Source: Thalassobaculum sp. OXR-137 (GTDB lineage Bacteria > Pseudomonadota > Alphaproteobacteria > Thalassobaculales > Thalassobaculaceae). From it: a DNA stretch of 64,000 bases. The DNA is taken from assembly GCF_034377285.1 (NCBI RefSeq), contig NZ_CP139715.1:3146001-3210000 (forward strand), in the 5' to 3' direction. A program made the translations under genes and the position numbers. Positions 7,956 through 17,283 of this stretch are shown in pieces (the stretch's first letter is position 1; the number at the start of each line of letters is the position of its first letter). The notes beneath the pieces were generated by a model that had not been told where the DNA came from, made no database searches, and saw nothing but the letters and a program-made list of their open reading frames with translations.

Positions 7956-9941
7956 TTATATCCGCCGGCGCTTGAGGTCGCGGATGGTGAAACGGTTCGG
8001 ATGGACGGCCGCGGCCGTGTCGCGGGCGACCGGCCAGGGTTCCCCCAGCATCTGTGCCACCGCAAGTTCGGCCATCAGCGGAGCGGTTACCAGCCCCCGC
8101 GATCCGAGACCGGTCACGGCGAACAGGCCCGGCAGGAAGGGCGGCGGGCCGCCCTCCAGGCGCCTGGCGTCGAAGCGCAGATGGCCGTAGGCCGCCACCA
8201 GGGCCGCCGCGTCGCAGAGCGGGCCGGCGATGGGCTGGCGGTCCGGCGTCACCGCACGGATTGCGGCGCGGGCTCCCAGTACACTCGGCGCAGGCTCGAA
8301 CAGGGCGGTCAATGCTGCGGGAAACAGGCCGAGCGTGCGCCGGTCGTCCGCGTCCTGTTCGGGGACCGGCCAGCCGGACGGGTCGAACCCGCCCCGTGTA
8401 TAGGTGGCCCCTGCGACATGCCCGCCCGCGATCGCCGGCGAGAGATAGCCCCCGAAGGCGATGCAGCTCTGCAGGCGGCCGCTGGCGGGTGTGGGGGCAA
8501 GGCGGGTGATCTGGCCGCGGATCGCCTCCAGAGGCAGCGGAGCGGCGGGAGCGAGCCCTGGCGACAGGTTCGCCGCCGCGAGGACGACCGCATCCGCACG
8601 ACCCAAGGTCACGCCGTCGCGGTCCAGCAGCGCCCAGCCGTCGGCCACAGGCTCCAGTCGGGCCACCGCCCCCAGACCCGGAGTCCATGACCCGGCGAGG
8701 GCGGCGGTCCAGACGGCCGGATCGATCCAGCCGCCGCGCCGGTGCCAGAGCGCCGGGCTATCGAGGGCGACCCCAGCGATCTCGCTCGCCTCGGCCGCGT
8801 CGACCAGGGAGGTGGATATGGGGGCCAGAAGGTCGGCCGCTGCCATAGTCTCGAACCGCTTGAGCGTACCGGCGTCCGGGGCAAGTTCCAGGACGCCGGC
8901 GCCGCCGATCGGCACGTCGAGCGCCCGTGCCTGGGCGACGGCGTAGCGGAAGGCGGCACCGCTCAGGGCGCCCTGTATGTCGCCGTCGGCCGTCGGCCGC
9001 GCCATCGCCAGCCCGGCCGGGTTGCCCGAAGCTTCGGCCGCGAGCCGGCCGTGACGGTCGAGCCAGAGCGTTTCGATCCCCCGCCGGGCCAGGGCCCGCA
9101 CCGTCGAGGCGCCGGCGATCCCGGCGCCGATGACGGCGACACGGGCAATCGGCGAAGGGGGAGGCGGTGCATACCACGGCTCTCCGGCGAACCCGGCGGC
9201 CGGCGCCTCGAATGTCCCGATGATGCAATCCCGCTTGCGGCCGAATCCGCGGCGTTTCTGCACCGCGAATCCCACCTCCGCCAAACCGCGCCGGACGGCG
9301 CCGGCGGCGGTGAAGCTGGCGAGCCTGGTGCCGGGCTGGGACAGCCGCGCCACCTGGGCCAGCACGGCCGGCCGCCACATGGAGGGATTCTTGGCCGGAG
9401 CGAACCCGTCGAGGAACCAGGCATCGGCCCGTGCCTCCAGACCGGCGAGGGCCTCGGCCGCTTCGCCGATCACCAGGGTCAGGCAGACGCGATCCTCCTC
9501 GAACCAGATCCGGTGATGCCCCACGGTTGCCGGGTCGGGGTATCGTTCGGCCAGGCGGCCGGCCAGGTCGGCCAGCCGGGGGAAGGCGGACAGCGCCTCG
9601 GAAAGCTGGGGGTGGGAGAGCGGAAAGCCCTCGACCGCCACATAGTGCAGTACGCCGCCCGCCGGCCGCGACTCGCGCCAGAGGCTCCAGGCCGCCAGGA
9701 AGTTCAGGCCGGTTCCGAACCCGGTCTCGGCGATGGTGACATGCCGCCGCCCGCCGGCCGGCACGTCGCGCCACAGGCCGGGCAGGCCGCAGCCGTCCAG
9801 GAACACATGGGCTGTTTCCGCCAGCCCGTCCTCGCGGGAGAAATACACGTCGTCGAACCGGCTGGAGACCGGCACGCCGTCGCGCAGTTCCAGTCCGGGA
9901 TCGGTGGCGGCCAGCGGGGCGGGGGAAGCGGGGTCGGTCAT
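7956..9941 (-). CDS. mnmC: bifunctional tRNA 5-(carboxy)methylaminomethyl-2-thiouridine biosynthesis protein MnmC
   Basis: 661 residues, the full length of the fused enzyme. The N-terminal methyltransferase (1 to about 245) has the SAM motif ETGFGTGLNFLAAW (72-85) and the DGFAPAKNPSMW motif (178-189). The C-terminal FAD oxidase (from about 265) starts with the dinucleotide motif VIGAGIAGAST. The oxidase converts cmnm5s2U34 to nm5s2U and the methylase makes mnm5s2U in the wobble position of tRNAs for Lys, Glu and Gln. The start at 9941 is the first Met of the recognisable domain. It probably forms a short transcription unit with the VOC gene behind it. Confidence 0.93.
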   Translation of the reverse strand: MTDPASPAPLAATDPGLELRDGVPVSSRFDDVYFSREDGLAETAHVFLDGCGLPGLWRDVPAGGRRHVTIAETGFGTGLNFLAAWSLWRESRPAGGVLHYVAVEGFPLSHPQLSEALSAFPRLADLAGRLAERYPDPATVGHHRIWFEEDRVCLTLVIGEAAEALAGLEARADAWFLDGFAPAKNPSMWRPAVLAQVARLSQPGTRLASFTAAGAVRRGLAEVGFAVQKRRGFGRKRDCIIGTFEAPAAGFAGEPWYAPPPPSPIARVAVIGAGIAGASTVRALARRGIETLWLDRHGRLAAEASGNPAGLAMARPTADGDIQGALSGAAFRYAVAQARALDVPIGGAGVLELAPDAGTLKRFETMAAADLLAPISTSLVDAAEASEIAGVALDSPALWHRRGGWIDPAVWTAALAGSWTPGLGAVARLEPVADGWALLDRDGVTLGRADAVVLAAANLSPGLAPAAPLPLEAIRGQITRLAPTPASGRLQSCIAFGGYLSPAIAGGHVAGATYTRGGFDPSGWPVPEQDADDRRTLGLFPAALTALFEPAPSVLGARAAIRAVTPDRQPIAGPLCDAAALVAAYGHLRFDARRLEGGPPPFLPGLFAVTGLGSRGLVTAPLMAELAVAQMLGEPWPVARDTAAAVHPNRFTIRDLKRRRI

Positions 9942-10051
9942 GGCCGGGACACTGCCACGGCCGACGCGCCGCCGCCACGTTCCGGGTGACAGGGCGGGGC
10001 AGCCGCGCTAAGCCTCCGGAAACCCGGACCTCGATGCCAGCGGAGGCACCC

Positions 10052-10306
10052 ATGAGCGACGAACAACAACCGCCGATCCTGCCCGAGGACGAACAGAAGC
10101 GCCTGGCCCTGCGGGTCATGCTCGAAGCCTGGGACGACGCGGTCGCCCAGGGCGCATCGTCGGAGATCGTCGCCTCCTCGGCGATTTTCGCCGCCCTCAC
10201 CGACATGATCGACATCTACGGCGAGGAAACCGTCGCCGAGATGGTGGCCGAATGGCCGCACCGGATCCGCGAGGGCGAATTCACCCTGAAGCCGCAGGGC
10301 GACTGA
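10052..10306 (+). CDS. small acidic hypothetical protein, 84 aa
   Basis: 84 residues, strongly acidic, predicted mainly helical (LALRVMLEAWDDAVAQGA; SSAIFAALTDMIDIYGEETVAEMVAEWPHRI). No signal peptide or cysteine. GGAGG lies 6 bases before the ATG at 10052; the upstream in-frame ATGs have no such site. I do not recognise a named family. It is divergent from mnmC with about 110 bases between starts. Confidence 0.7.
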   Translation: MSDEQQPPILPEDEQKRLALRVMLEAWDDAVAQGASSEIVASSAIFAALTDMIDIYGEETVAEMVAEWPHRIREGEFTLKPQGD

Positions 10307-10327
10307 CCGCAAGTCGCCCCGACGGCA

Positions 10328-11317
10328 CTACAGGTCGAAGTTCCGGCTCCAGACGTCGCGCAGGTTGGACAGCTTGCCGGCCGCGAGCGGACCCGCCTCG
10401 GCGGCCTTGATCGCCAGCTCCAGATGCTCGAGTTCCGCCAATCCGACGACGACGCAGGACAGGTCCTCGTTGGCCAGCGAGAAGCGGATCGCCGTCTCGG
10501 CCCGGCTCTCGCCCGGCGACCCCGCGGCCTCCATGGCGGCGCGGGCCCGTTTGGCTTCCGCCACCAGATCCCGGTTCTCCGGCGTGATCGCCACCTCGCG
10601 GCCGTGGCGGACGTCGGTCGCCAGCACGCCGGCGGCGAAGACGCGGATGTTCATGATGCCGACCTCGTGCCGCCGACAGGCCGCCATCAGGCCCGAGAAG
10701 TCCTGGGCATCCAGGCCCTCGATCGGTTCGGCGGCGGCCGCCGTCGGGTTCAGCATGTTGTAATAGACTTGGGCGGTGGCGACCTTGCCGCTTTCCACCA
10801 CCCTGATGCAGGAGGCCGGGTCGCCCAGTGCGGTGAAACCGACGTGGTCGGTGAGCCCCTCGCTGCGCAGGTCGTCCAGGATGTCGGCGATCCCGCCGTC
10901 GCCGATCACGTCCTCCACGCCCACATGCTGGCCGGTGGCCTGGGGTTCGACCGGGTTGTGGAGCTGGAACAGGCTGACCTTGTCCAGGCGCAGGCGGTCG
11001 AGGCTCTGCTCGATACCGCGCCGGATCTGGCTCTTGTGGTCCTCGCCGCTTTCCAGGTCGAGGCGGACCTTGGTCGACACGTGGGGCCGTTCCGCCTGGT
11101 CAAGTTCGGCCAGCAGCCAGCCCAGCGCGATCTCAGATTGTCCCTGGCCGTAGTCGCCGGCGGTGTCGATCCAGTTGATCCCGGCGTCGATCGCCCGGCG
11201 GATCGCCGCCCTTTTTATCTCGTCGTCCTGATGGATCAGAATGCCGCCGACCCAACCGCCGCCGAATACCATCTCCGATATCTGGAGGTGTGTTTTACCC
11301 AACTGACGCGTGTTCAT
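10328..11317 (-). CDS. aldo/keto reductase
   Basis: 329 residues forming one AKR barrel. The catalytic tetrad is visible: Asp51 and Tyr56 (WIDTAGDYGQGQSE), Lys83 (HVSTKV) and His120 (LFQLHNP). The end of the sequence carries the NADPH-binding pattern around ETAIRFSLANEDLSCVVVGL. It reduces an aldehyde or ketone with NADPH; the substrate is not evident. Divergent from the cyclopropane-fatty-acid synthase gene. Confidence 0.9.
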   Translation of the reverse strand: MNTRQLGKTHLQISEMVFGGGWVGGILIHQDDEIKRAAIRRAIDAGINWIDTAGDYGQGQSEIALGWLLAELDQAERPHVSTKVRLDLESGEDHKSQIRRGIEQSLDRLRLDKVSLFQLHNPVEPQATGQHVGVEDVIGDGGIADILDDLRSEGLTDHVGFTALGDPASCIRVVESGKVATAQVYYNMLNPTAAAAEPIEGLDAQDFSGLMAACRRHEVGIMNIRVFAAGVLATDVRHGREVAITPENRDLVAEAKRARAAMEAAGSPGESRAETAIRFSLANEDLSCVVVGLAELEHLELAIKAAEAGPLAAGKLSNLRDVWSRNFDL

Positions 11318-11351
11318 CTGCTTCTCTCCCTGGAAATCCTTACTGTATTAT

Positions 11352-11368
11352 CCTTAATATGGTTAAGG
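11352..11368. promoter_or_regulatory. candidate operator dyad CCTTAA-n5-TTAAGG
   Basis: A 6-bp inverted repeat in the 100-base divergent region between the aldo/keto reductase start (11317) and the cyclopropane-fatty-acid synthase start (11418), in a locally AT-rich stretch. It could be a regulator site for either promoter. Symmetry is the only evidence. Confidence 0.3.
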
Positions 11369-11417
11369 GTGATCGCATTCGTGCGGTCACAGACGAAACG
11401 AACAGGGGGTGGCGACC

Positions 11418-12734
11418 ATGCTCTCTGCACTCGCGTTCCGCCAGTTGATATCCATCGGTCATCTTACGTTGATCGATCCCGATGGTAACCGTCACGAATG
11501 CTACGGATCCGCCGATGGCCCGCGGGCCACGGTCAGGATCCTCGACCGAAGTCTCGACCGCCGGTTGATGCTCAATCCCGAGCTGGCGATCGGCGAGGGC
11601 TACATGAATGGTGGCCTCGTCCTCGAAGAGGACAGCACGCTCTACGATTTTCTCGATCTCTGTATGGTCAATATCGGCAGCGTGCGCGAAGGCACCATGC
11701 GCAAGCTGTTGGCCGGGATCCGCGGCATCCGGGCGGCGATCCGGAACTGGAACCCGGTACATCTGGCCCAGGGCAAGGTTGCCCATCACTACGACCTGAG
11801 CGACGAGCTGTTCGACCTCTTCCTCGACAGCGATCGCCAGTACAGCTGCGCCTATTTCCTGAACCCGGACGACGACCTGGAAACGGCCCAGTGGAACAAG
11901 AAGCTGCACCTGGCCGCCAAGCTGAACCTCAAGTCGGGTCAGCGGGTGCTCGATATCGGGTCGGGCTGGGGCGGTCTCGGCCTGTTCCTGGCCAGTCTCG
12001 TCGACGACCTGCAGGTCGACGGCGTCACCCTGTCCCGCGAACAGCACGCGGTCTCCAACCGCCGAGCCGAGGAGGCCGGCGTGGCGGACCGGGTCCGGTT
12101 CCATCTGAAGGACTACCGCGAGGTCGAGGATCAGTTCGACCGCATCGTGTCGGTCGGCATGCTGGAGCATGTGGGGCCGCGGCACTATGACGAGTTCTAC
12201 GGTCAGGTGAACCGACTGCTGCGCCCCGACGGCATCGCCGTGGTCCACTCGGTCGGCGTCTTCAACCGGCCGGAGCCGCAGAACCAGTGGATGGAGAAAT
12301 ACATCTTCCCCGGCGCCTACACGCCCTCCCTGCGCCAGCAGTTCACCGCCATCGAGCAGACCCGGCTGTACACCACGGACGTGGAGATCCTGCGCCAGCA
12401 TTATGCGGAAACGCTGAACCGCTGGCGGCTGAGTTGCGCCGAGGAGAAGGAACGGATCGTCGCGATGTACGACGAGCGCTTCTACCGAATGTGGGAGTTC
12501 TATCTGACCGCCTGCGAGACCGCGTTCCGGCACGGCTCGTTGATGGTCTTCCAGATCCAGCTCGCCAAGAACCTCTATGCCGTGCCCCAGACCCGCGACT
12601 ACATCGCCGATTTCGAGCGGCGCTGGCGGGGGCGGGGCGCGACGACGCTCCGTCAGGTTGCCGGTGCCGGCATGGTGCGGAGGACGCCGACGCCGGACGC
12701 GCCGCAGGAGACGGAGGAGCCCAGGCGGGCTTGA
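11418..12734 (+). CDS. cyclopropane-fatty-acyl-phospholipid synthase family methyltransferase
   Basis: 438 residues, typical for CFA synthase. The N-terminal lipid-binding part is followed by AQGKVAHHYDLSDELFDLFLD (116-136), QYSCAYF (141-147) and the SAM motif VLDIGSGWGGLGLFLA (177-192), then MLEHVGPRHYDEFY. These match enzymes that transfer a methylene group from SAM to cis double bonds of membrane phospholipids. The ATG at 11418 has AGGGGGT 7 bases upstream; a GTG at 11409 is the alternative. A strong terminator follows the stop codon. Confidence 0.9.
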   Translation: MLSALAFRQLISIGHLTLIDPDGNRHECYGSADGPRATVRILDRSLDRRLMLNPELAIGEGYMNGGLVLEEDSTLYDFLDLCMVNIGSVREGTMRKLLAGIRGIRAAIRNWNPVHLAQGKVAHHYDLSDELFDLFLDSDRQYSCAYFLNPDDDLETAQWNKKLHLAAKLNLKSGQRVLDIGSGWGGLGLFLASLVDDLQVDGVTLSREQHAVSNRRAEEAGVADRVRFHLKDYREVEDQFDRIVSVGMLEHVGPRHYDEFYGQVNRLLRPDGIAVVHSVGVFNRPEPQNQWMEKYIFPGAYTPSLRQQFTAIEQTRLYTTDVEILRQHYAETLNRWRLSCAEEKERIVAMYDERFYRMWEFYLTACETAFRHGSLMVFQIQLAKNLYAVPQTRDYIADFERRWRGRGATTLRQVAGAGMVRRTPTPDAPQETEEPRRA

Positions 12735-12762
12735 TGTTTCAGGGATTTCCCGGCATGTGATA

Positions 12763-12799
12763 CGCCGCCGTCCGGACCCTGGACGGCGGCGTTTTTTTT
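12763..12799 (+). terminator. rho-independent terminator directly upstream of lysA
   Basis: Perfect 11-bp GC-rich stem (12763-12773 with 12781-12791), 7-base loop, then eight T residues (12792-12799). It ends the cyclopropane-fatty-acid synthase transcript. The T run ends 10 bases before the lysA ATG and abuts its GGGGGA ribosome site. A start-stop ATGTGA lies at 12755-12760, just before the stem. Confidence 0.9.
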
Positions 12800-12808
12800 G
12801 GGGGATCC

Positions 12809-14092
12809 ATGGCCGCTGCTTCCGACATTTCGACCCGCCTGGGAACCGGCGAGCGCGACGGCGCCCTCATCACCGCGCTGGCCGCGAAGGTCGGGACCCC
12901 GTTCTGGCTGTATGACGCCGCCCGGATCGAGAGCCAGATCGCCCGTCTGCGCGGCTTCGACACCATCCGTTACGCCCAGAAGGCCAGCAGCAATCTCGAC
13001 CTGCTGCGCGTGATGCGCCGCAATGGTGTGAAGATCGACGCGGTCTCCAACGGCGAGATCGCCCGGGCGCTGGCGGCGGGCTATCAGGCGGGCGGGGACG
13101 AGTTGGTCTTCACCGCCGACATCTTCGACCGGCCGACCCTGGAGCGGGTGGCCGAGCTCGGCATCCCGGTCAATTGCGGCTCGCCCGACATGATCGACCA
13201 GATCGCCACGGTCAGCCCCGGCCACAAGATCTGGCTGCGGATCAATCCCGGCTTCGGCCATGGTCACAGCAACAAGACCAATACCGGCGGCCCGTTCTCC
13301 AAGCACGGCATCTGGCACGAGGAGCTTCCCGCTCTCGGCCCGCGGATCGAGGCGGCCGGGCTCGACCTGGTCGGCCTGCACATGCATATCGGCTCGGGCG
13401 TCGATTACGGCCATCTGGAACGGGTGGGCGACGCCATGATCGAGGCCTACCGCGCGCTCGGCATGCCGGTGAAGGCGGTCTCCGCCGGCGGCGGGCTCTC
13501 CGTGCCGTATCATGACGGCGGCAGCGAGATCGACACCGAGCATTACGTCAGGCAGTGGGACTCCGCCCGGCTGGCGATCCAGCAGCACCAGGGCTCGCCG
13601 GTGGAGATGGAGATCGAGCCGGGCCGCTTCCTGGTTGCGGCGGCCGGCTGTCTCGTGGCCGAGGTGCGCGCGGTCAAGAAGGTGGCGGACCGCTTTTTCG
13701 TGGTCGTGGACGCCGGTTTCAACGATCTGGCCCGGCCGGCGATGTACGGCAGCTATCACCGCATCGGCTTCGTGGATGCCGCAGGGGTTCCGGTGACGGG
13801 GGTGGCCCATCCGGTCGCTGTCGCCGGCCCGCTCTGCGAGTCCGGGGACGTCTTCACCCAGGGCGATGGCGGGGTCGTGGAGTTCCGCGGCCTGCCCCTG
13901 CCGGCGGTGGGGGATTTCTGCGTCTTCGCCGATGCCGGCGCTTACGGTGCGGCGATGTCGTCGAACTACAATTCCCGGCCGCTGATCCCCGAGATCGTGA
14001 TCGACGGCGCGCAGGTCCGCCTGGCCCGGCGGCGGCAGACGATGGAAGAACTGCTCGCCCTGGAAACCGGCGAGACCTTGGACCTGGCCTGA
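12809..14092 (+). CDS. lysA: diaminopimelate decarboxylase LysA (fold-type III PLP enzyme)
   Basis: 427 residues. The PLP lysine is Lys58 in RYAQKASSN; HMHIGS (192-197), the glycine loop AGGGLSVPY (227-234) and the substrate-site CESGDVF (Cys343) follow, and GAYGAAMSSNYNSRP near the C terminus completes the decarboxylase signature. It converts meso-diaminopimelate to L-lysine plus CO2. Ornithine/arginine decarboxylases share the fold, but CESGDVF and AYGAAMSSNYN favour LysA. The gene lies 10 bases behind a strong terminator, so its own promoter or read-through must be explained. Confidence 0.85.
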   Translation: MAAASDISTRLGTGERDGALITALAAKVGTPFWLYDAARIESQIARLRGFDTIRYAQKASSNLDLLRVMRRNGVKIDAVSNGEIARALAAGYQAGGDELVFTADIFDRPTLERVAELGIPVNCGSPDMIDQIATVSPGHKIWLRINPGFGHGHSNKTNTGGPFSKHGIWHEELPALGPRIEAAGLDLVGLHMHIGSGVDYGHLERVGDAMIEAYRALGMPVKAVSAGGGLSVPYHDGGSEIDTEHYVRQWDSARLAIQQHQGSPVEMEIEPGRFLVAAAGCLVAEVRAVKKVADRFFVVVDAGFNDLARPAMYGSYHRIGFVDAAGVPVTGVAHPVAVAGPLCESGDVFTQGDGGVVEFRGLPLPAVGDFCVFADAGAYGAAMSSNYNSRPLIPEIVIDGAQVRLARRRQTMEELLALETGETLDLA

Positions 14093-14101
14093 CCGCTCCG
14101 G

Positions 14102-15769
14102 TCAGGCGGCGGGGCTGAGCGGCAGGGTGAGGCGGACGGTCGTCCCCTCGTTCACCCGGCTTTCGACCGACAGCGTGCCGTTCATGGTCCGGGCAAGCGA
14201 CTGGCAGATGGTGAGGCCGAGCCCGACGCCGCCGGCCGCGCGGGCGTAGGACGACGAAAGCTGGACGAACGGTTTCATGATCTCCTCCAGCTTCTCGGAG
14301 GGGATCCCCATGCCGTCGTCGGACACCGAGAGGGCCAGCCGGCCGTCCCCGGTGAGCGTCGCCGAGACCTGCACGTTGGCGGCCGTGCCGGCGTATTTCA
14401 GGGCGTTGTTCAGCAGGTTGGCGAGGATCTGGATCACCGCGCGACGGTCTGCCAGCGCGACCATCTCCTCCTTTTCGGCCATCACCGACAGGGCCACGCC
14501 GCTATTCTCGAACTCGACCCGCAGCCGGTTCGCGGTCTCCAGCATCAGCGGCACGACGTCCACATGCTCGATCGACGCCGGTCGGCTGCCGCTCTCGATC
14601 CGCGACAGGTCCAGGATGTCGTCGATGATCGACAGCAGGAACCGGCCGCTCTGCCGGATGTCGCCCACATACTCGACCGCCCGGTCCCACACCCGGCTGT
14701 TGCGCGGGCTGTTTTCCAGCAGTTCGCTGAAGCCGATGATGGCGTTCAGCGGCGTGCGCAATTCGTGGCTCATCACCGCCAGGAAGGTGGACTTCGCAGC
14801 ACTGGCTTCCTCGGCCCGCCGCAGGGCCACCAGGACGTCCTGGCTGGCCTTGTTCAGCTCCTCGTCGCGCCGGAACCGGGCTACGCACAGCGCCGCGTAG
14901 GCGGCGATCAGGAGGATCAGGACCGGCACGGTGATGTAGAGGTAGCTGGTGAAATTCGGCCAGCCTTCCCGCGGGGTCGCCAGGATCCGCCACGATCCGG
15001 TCGGGATCACCACGTCCAGGCTGATCGGCTCCAGCGCCCGGATCCCCGGTTCGCCCCAGATGATCTCCGCGTTCTCCAGCTCGCCGTTTCGCCCGGACAA
15101 TGCCAGGTGATAGGTCTCGGCGAAGCGGTCGTAGCCGGCATGCTCCAGCAGCCCGGTGAAGTCGATGACGGTGGAGGCGATGCCCCAGAGCTTACGGGAC
15201 CCGTTCGCGTCCGCCCGCAGGAAGATCGGGAAGCGGGCGATCAGGCCGATGCCGCCCTGGACGAGGGCGAGCGGGCCGGCCACGACGATCCGCTGCTCGT
15301 CGATCACCTTTTTCACTTCCGGCCACTGGCTCTCGTTGCGTCGGTAGTCGAGGCCGACCGCCTGCTCGTTCCCGGCGAACGGGTACATGTGGGAGACGAC
15401 GAGGTCCTTGGCCAGCGCCAGGTTGCGGATGTGCTTCGGCGCGCCCTCCAGGATATCCTGGGCGATCAGGTCGAATTCCTCAGGCGTCATGTTGGGTCGG
15501 GCGCGGACATAGCCGACCATGCCGCGGATGAGCTGGACGTCGCGGCTGAGGATCTGCTGCAGCGAGGCGCGCAGCAGGTTCAGGTCCTCGCGGGCCCGGT
15601 TCTCGGCGTTGCGGCGGGCCATATCGGCGAGGACGAACTCGACCAGCAGGGCGCAGGCCAGTCCCAGCACGGCGGCCACCGCCACCCGACGGATCGCGTA
15701 GCGCAGCAGTCGCGCTCGGTCGGTCCGGCCGGGTCCCGCATCGTCGGTCATGATCAAGGCGTTCTGCAT
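14102..15769 (-). CDS. membrane sensor histidine kinase with CHASE-like extracytoplasmic domain
   Basis: 555 residues. Transmembrane segments lie at about 28-48 and 276-298, enclosing a roughly 225-residue periplasmic sensor with CHASE-like features (QQILSRDVQLIRGMVGYV near 71-88, ARFPIFLR near 178). The cytoplasmic part has the HisKA site VMSHELRTPLN (His335), an N box NLLNNALKYA, a G1 box DDGMGIP and a G2 box GGVGLGL. No receiver domain and no neighbouring response regulator, so it is an orphan kinase. The start at 15769 has only a weak ribosome site; 15751 is an alternative. Confidence 0.85.
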   Translation of the reverse strand: MQNALIMTDDAGPGRTDRARLLRYAIRRVAVAAVLGLACALLVEFVLADMARRNAENRAREDLNLLRASLQQILSRDVQLIRGMVGYVRARPNMTPEEFDLIAQDILEGAPKHIRNLALAKDLVVSHMYPFAGNEQAVGLDYRRNESQWPEVKKVIDEQRIVVAGPLALVQGGIGLIARFPIFLRADANGSRKLWGIASTVIDFTGLLEHAGYDRFAETYHLALSGRNGELENAEIIWGEPGIRALEPISLDVVIPTGSWRILATPREGWPNFTSYLYITVPVLILLIAAYAALCVARFRRDEELNKASQDVLVALRRAEEASAAKSTFLAVMSHELRTPLNAIIGFSELLENSPRNSRVWDRAVEYVGDIRQSGRFLLSIIDDILDLSRIESGSRPASIEHVDVVPLMLETANRLRVEFENSGVALSVMAEKEEMVALADRRAVIQILANLLNNALKYAGTAANVQVSATLTGDGRLALSVSDDGMGIPSEKLEEIMKPFVQLSSSYARAAGGVGLGLTICQSLARTMNGTLSVESRVNEGTTVRLTLPLSPAA

Positions 15770-15964
15770 CGGTTGGCCTGCCAGAATGCCCCATGGTGGC
15801 TGGAAAGACGATCCCGTCCGGGTGCGACGCGGGGAGCCGATTGAATACCGGGTCTGGTTAATTTTTCATCACCGCTCGGCACCCAACACTCTCGGCGGCT
15901 TCCGGCCGGACGGGCGGATGGCTATGCTGCCGCCAACAACGACCAAGAACGCGAAGGGACGGAA

Positions 15965-16378
15965 ATGACCGGCGAAGAGATCGCGCGCATCCTCGAGCGC
16001 CTGCCACAAATGGCCAATGAAAACAGCAACCTGATCCGCCGCGGCCGGACCCTGAGCGGCGAGTTCCTGGTCCAGGCCGACGACGTGCCGGTGCATATCC
16101 GGGTGCACGAGGGCCGGGTCGAAGCGGTCGAGACCGGGCCGTTCCGCATGCGCGCCTGGCGCTTCGCCATCAAGGCCGAGGCCTCTGCCTGGGCCCGCCA
16201 CTGGGAGCCGATGCCGGCCCCCGGATACCACGACGTGATCGCCATGACCCGGCTCGGCGTCGCCCGTCTGGAGGGCGACCTGCAGCCGCTCATGGCACAT
16301 CTACGTTATGTGAAGGAGGTATTGGCGTTACCCAGACGTAACGCAAAACCCGCCGAACCGGCGGCCGGGAGGGCCTGA
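15965..16378 (+). CDS. hypothetical protein, possible SCP2-like fold, 137 aa
   Basis: 137 residues without signal peptide. The order of an N-terminal helix, strands around LSGEFLVQADDVPVHIRVHEGRVEAVE, and a tail of helices resembles small SCP2/sterol-carrier-like proteins; this is a weak inference. It ends 2 bases before the ATG of the alpha/beta hydrolase, so the two are an operon and may be translationally coupled. GAAGGGACGGAA precedes the ATG. Confidence 0.65.
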   Translation: MTGEEIARILERLPQMANENSNLIRRGRTLSGEFLVQADDVPVHIRVHEGRVEAVETGPFRMRAWRFAIKAEASAWARHWEPMPAPGYHDVIAMTRLGVARLEGDLQPLMAHLRYVKEVLALPRRNAKPAEPAAGRA

Positions 16379-16380
16379 GC

Positions 16381-17232
16381 ATGGCGATTCAGTACGAACC
16401 GATCGTCGGCCGCTATGCGACCATCGAGATCGGCGGCCGCGCCTGCCGCGTCTATATCGAGGAGGCCGGTCAGGGTATCCCGCTGCTCTGCCTGCACACC
16501 GCCGGGTCCGACGGCCGCCAGTACCGCCACATGATGACCGACCCGGAGATCACGTCGACATTCCGCGTCATCGCCTTCGACCTGCCGTGGCACGGCAAGT
16601 CGAACCCGCCGGTCGGCTTCCACGAGGAGGAGTACCGGCTGACCTCCGACCTCTATACCGACGCCATCCTCGCCGTGGCCGACGCCATGGAGCTCGACCG
16701 CCCCGCCGTCATCGGCTGCTCCATGGGCGGGCGCATCGTGCTGAACCTGGGCGCCCATCACGCCGACAAGTTCCGCGCCCTGATCGGGGTCGAATGCGCC
16801 GACCACCAGACCTCCTGGTACGACACCAACTGGCTGCACCGCGGCGACGTCCATGGCGGCGAGGTCTGCGCCGCCATGGTCTCCGGCCTGGTCGCACCGC
16901 AATCGCCGGACGAGTACCGCTGGGAGACCCTGTGGGGCTACATGCAGAGCGGGCCGGGGATCTTCAAAGGCGACCTCTACTTCTACCGCGAGGACAGCGA
17001 CTACCGCGACCGTACCCACTTGATCGACACCGGCCGCTGTCCGCTCTACCTGCTGACCGGCGAGTACGACTATTCCTGCACCCCGGAGGATACCGAGCGC
17101 ACGGCCGCCGCCATCGACGGGGCCGAGGCGGTGATCATGAAGGAATGCGGCCACTTCCCCATGAGCGAGAACCCGGCCGTGTTCCGCGACTACATCCTGC
17201 CGGTGCTGGAGAAGATCCGCGCCGCCGGGTGA
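16381..17232 (+). CDS. alpha/beta-fold hydrolase
   Basis: 283 residues. The nucleophile elbow is GCSMGG (Ser114); the oxyanion region is CLHTAGSDGRQ (37-47), the acid is probably in LLTGEYDYSC, and the catalytic His is in KECGHFPMSENP. These match carboxylesterase- or C-C bond hydrolase-type enzymes. It is encoded immediately after the 137-residue protein, which suggests a common substrate or partner. Substrate unknown. Confidence 0.87.
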   Translation: MAIQYEPIVGRYATIEIGGRACRVYIEEAGQGIPLLCLHTAGSDGRQYRHMMTDPEITSTFRVIAFDLPWHGKSNPPVGFHEEEYRLTSDLYTDAILAVADAMELDRPAVIGCSMGGRIVLNLGAHHADKFRALIGVECADHQTSWYDTNWLHRGDVHGGEVCAAMVSGLVAPQSPDEYRWETLWGYMQSGPGIFKGDLYFYREDSDYRDRTHLIDTGRCPLYLLTGEYDYSCTPEDTERTAAAIDGAEAVIMKECGHFPMSENPAVFRDYILPVLEKIRAAG

Positions 17233-17247
17233 GGGCGCGCCTGACGA

Positions 17248-17283
17248 GCGCCAATACGCAACTGAACGGTTGCGTATTGGCGC
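17248..17283. promoter_or_regulatory. operator: perfect 15-bp inverted repeat upstream of the SRPBCC/ArsR operon
   Basis: GCGCCAATACGCAAC (17248-17262) and its exact complement (17269-17283) flank the spacer TGAACG. The CAAC-n6-GTTG core resembles operators reported for ArsR-type regulators paired with SRPBCC genes. A possible promoter overlaps the right arm: TTGCGT (17270-17275), 16 bases, TATCTT (17292-17297). Binding of the regulator at 17773 would therefore block transcription of its own operon. Confidence 0.75.
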
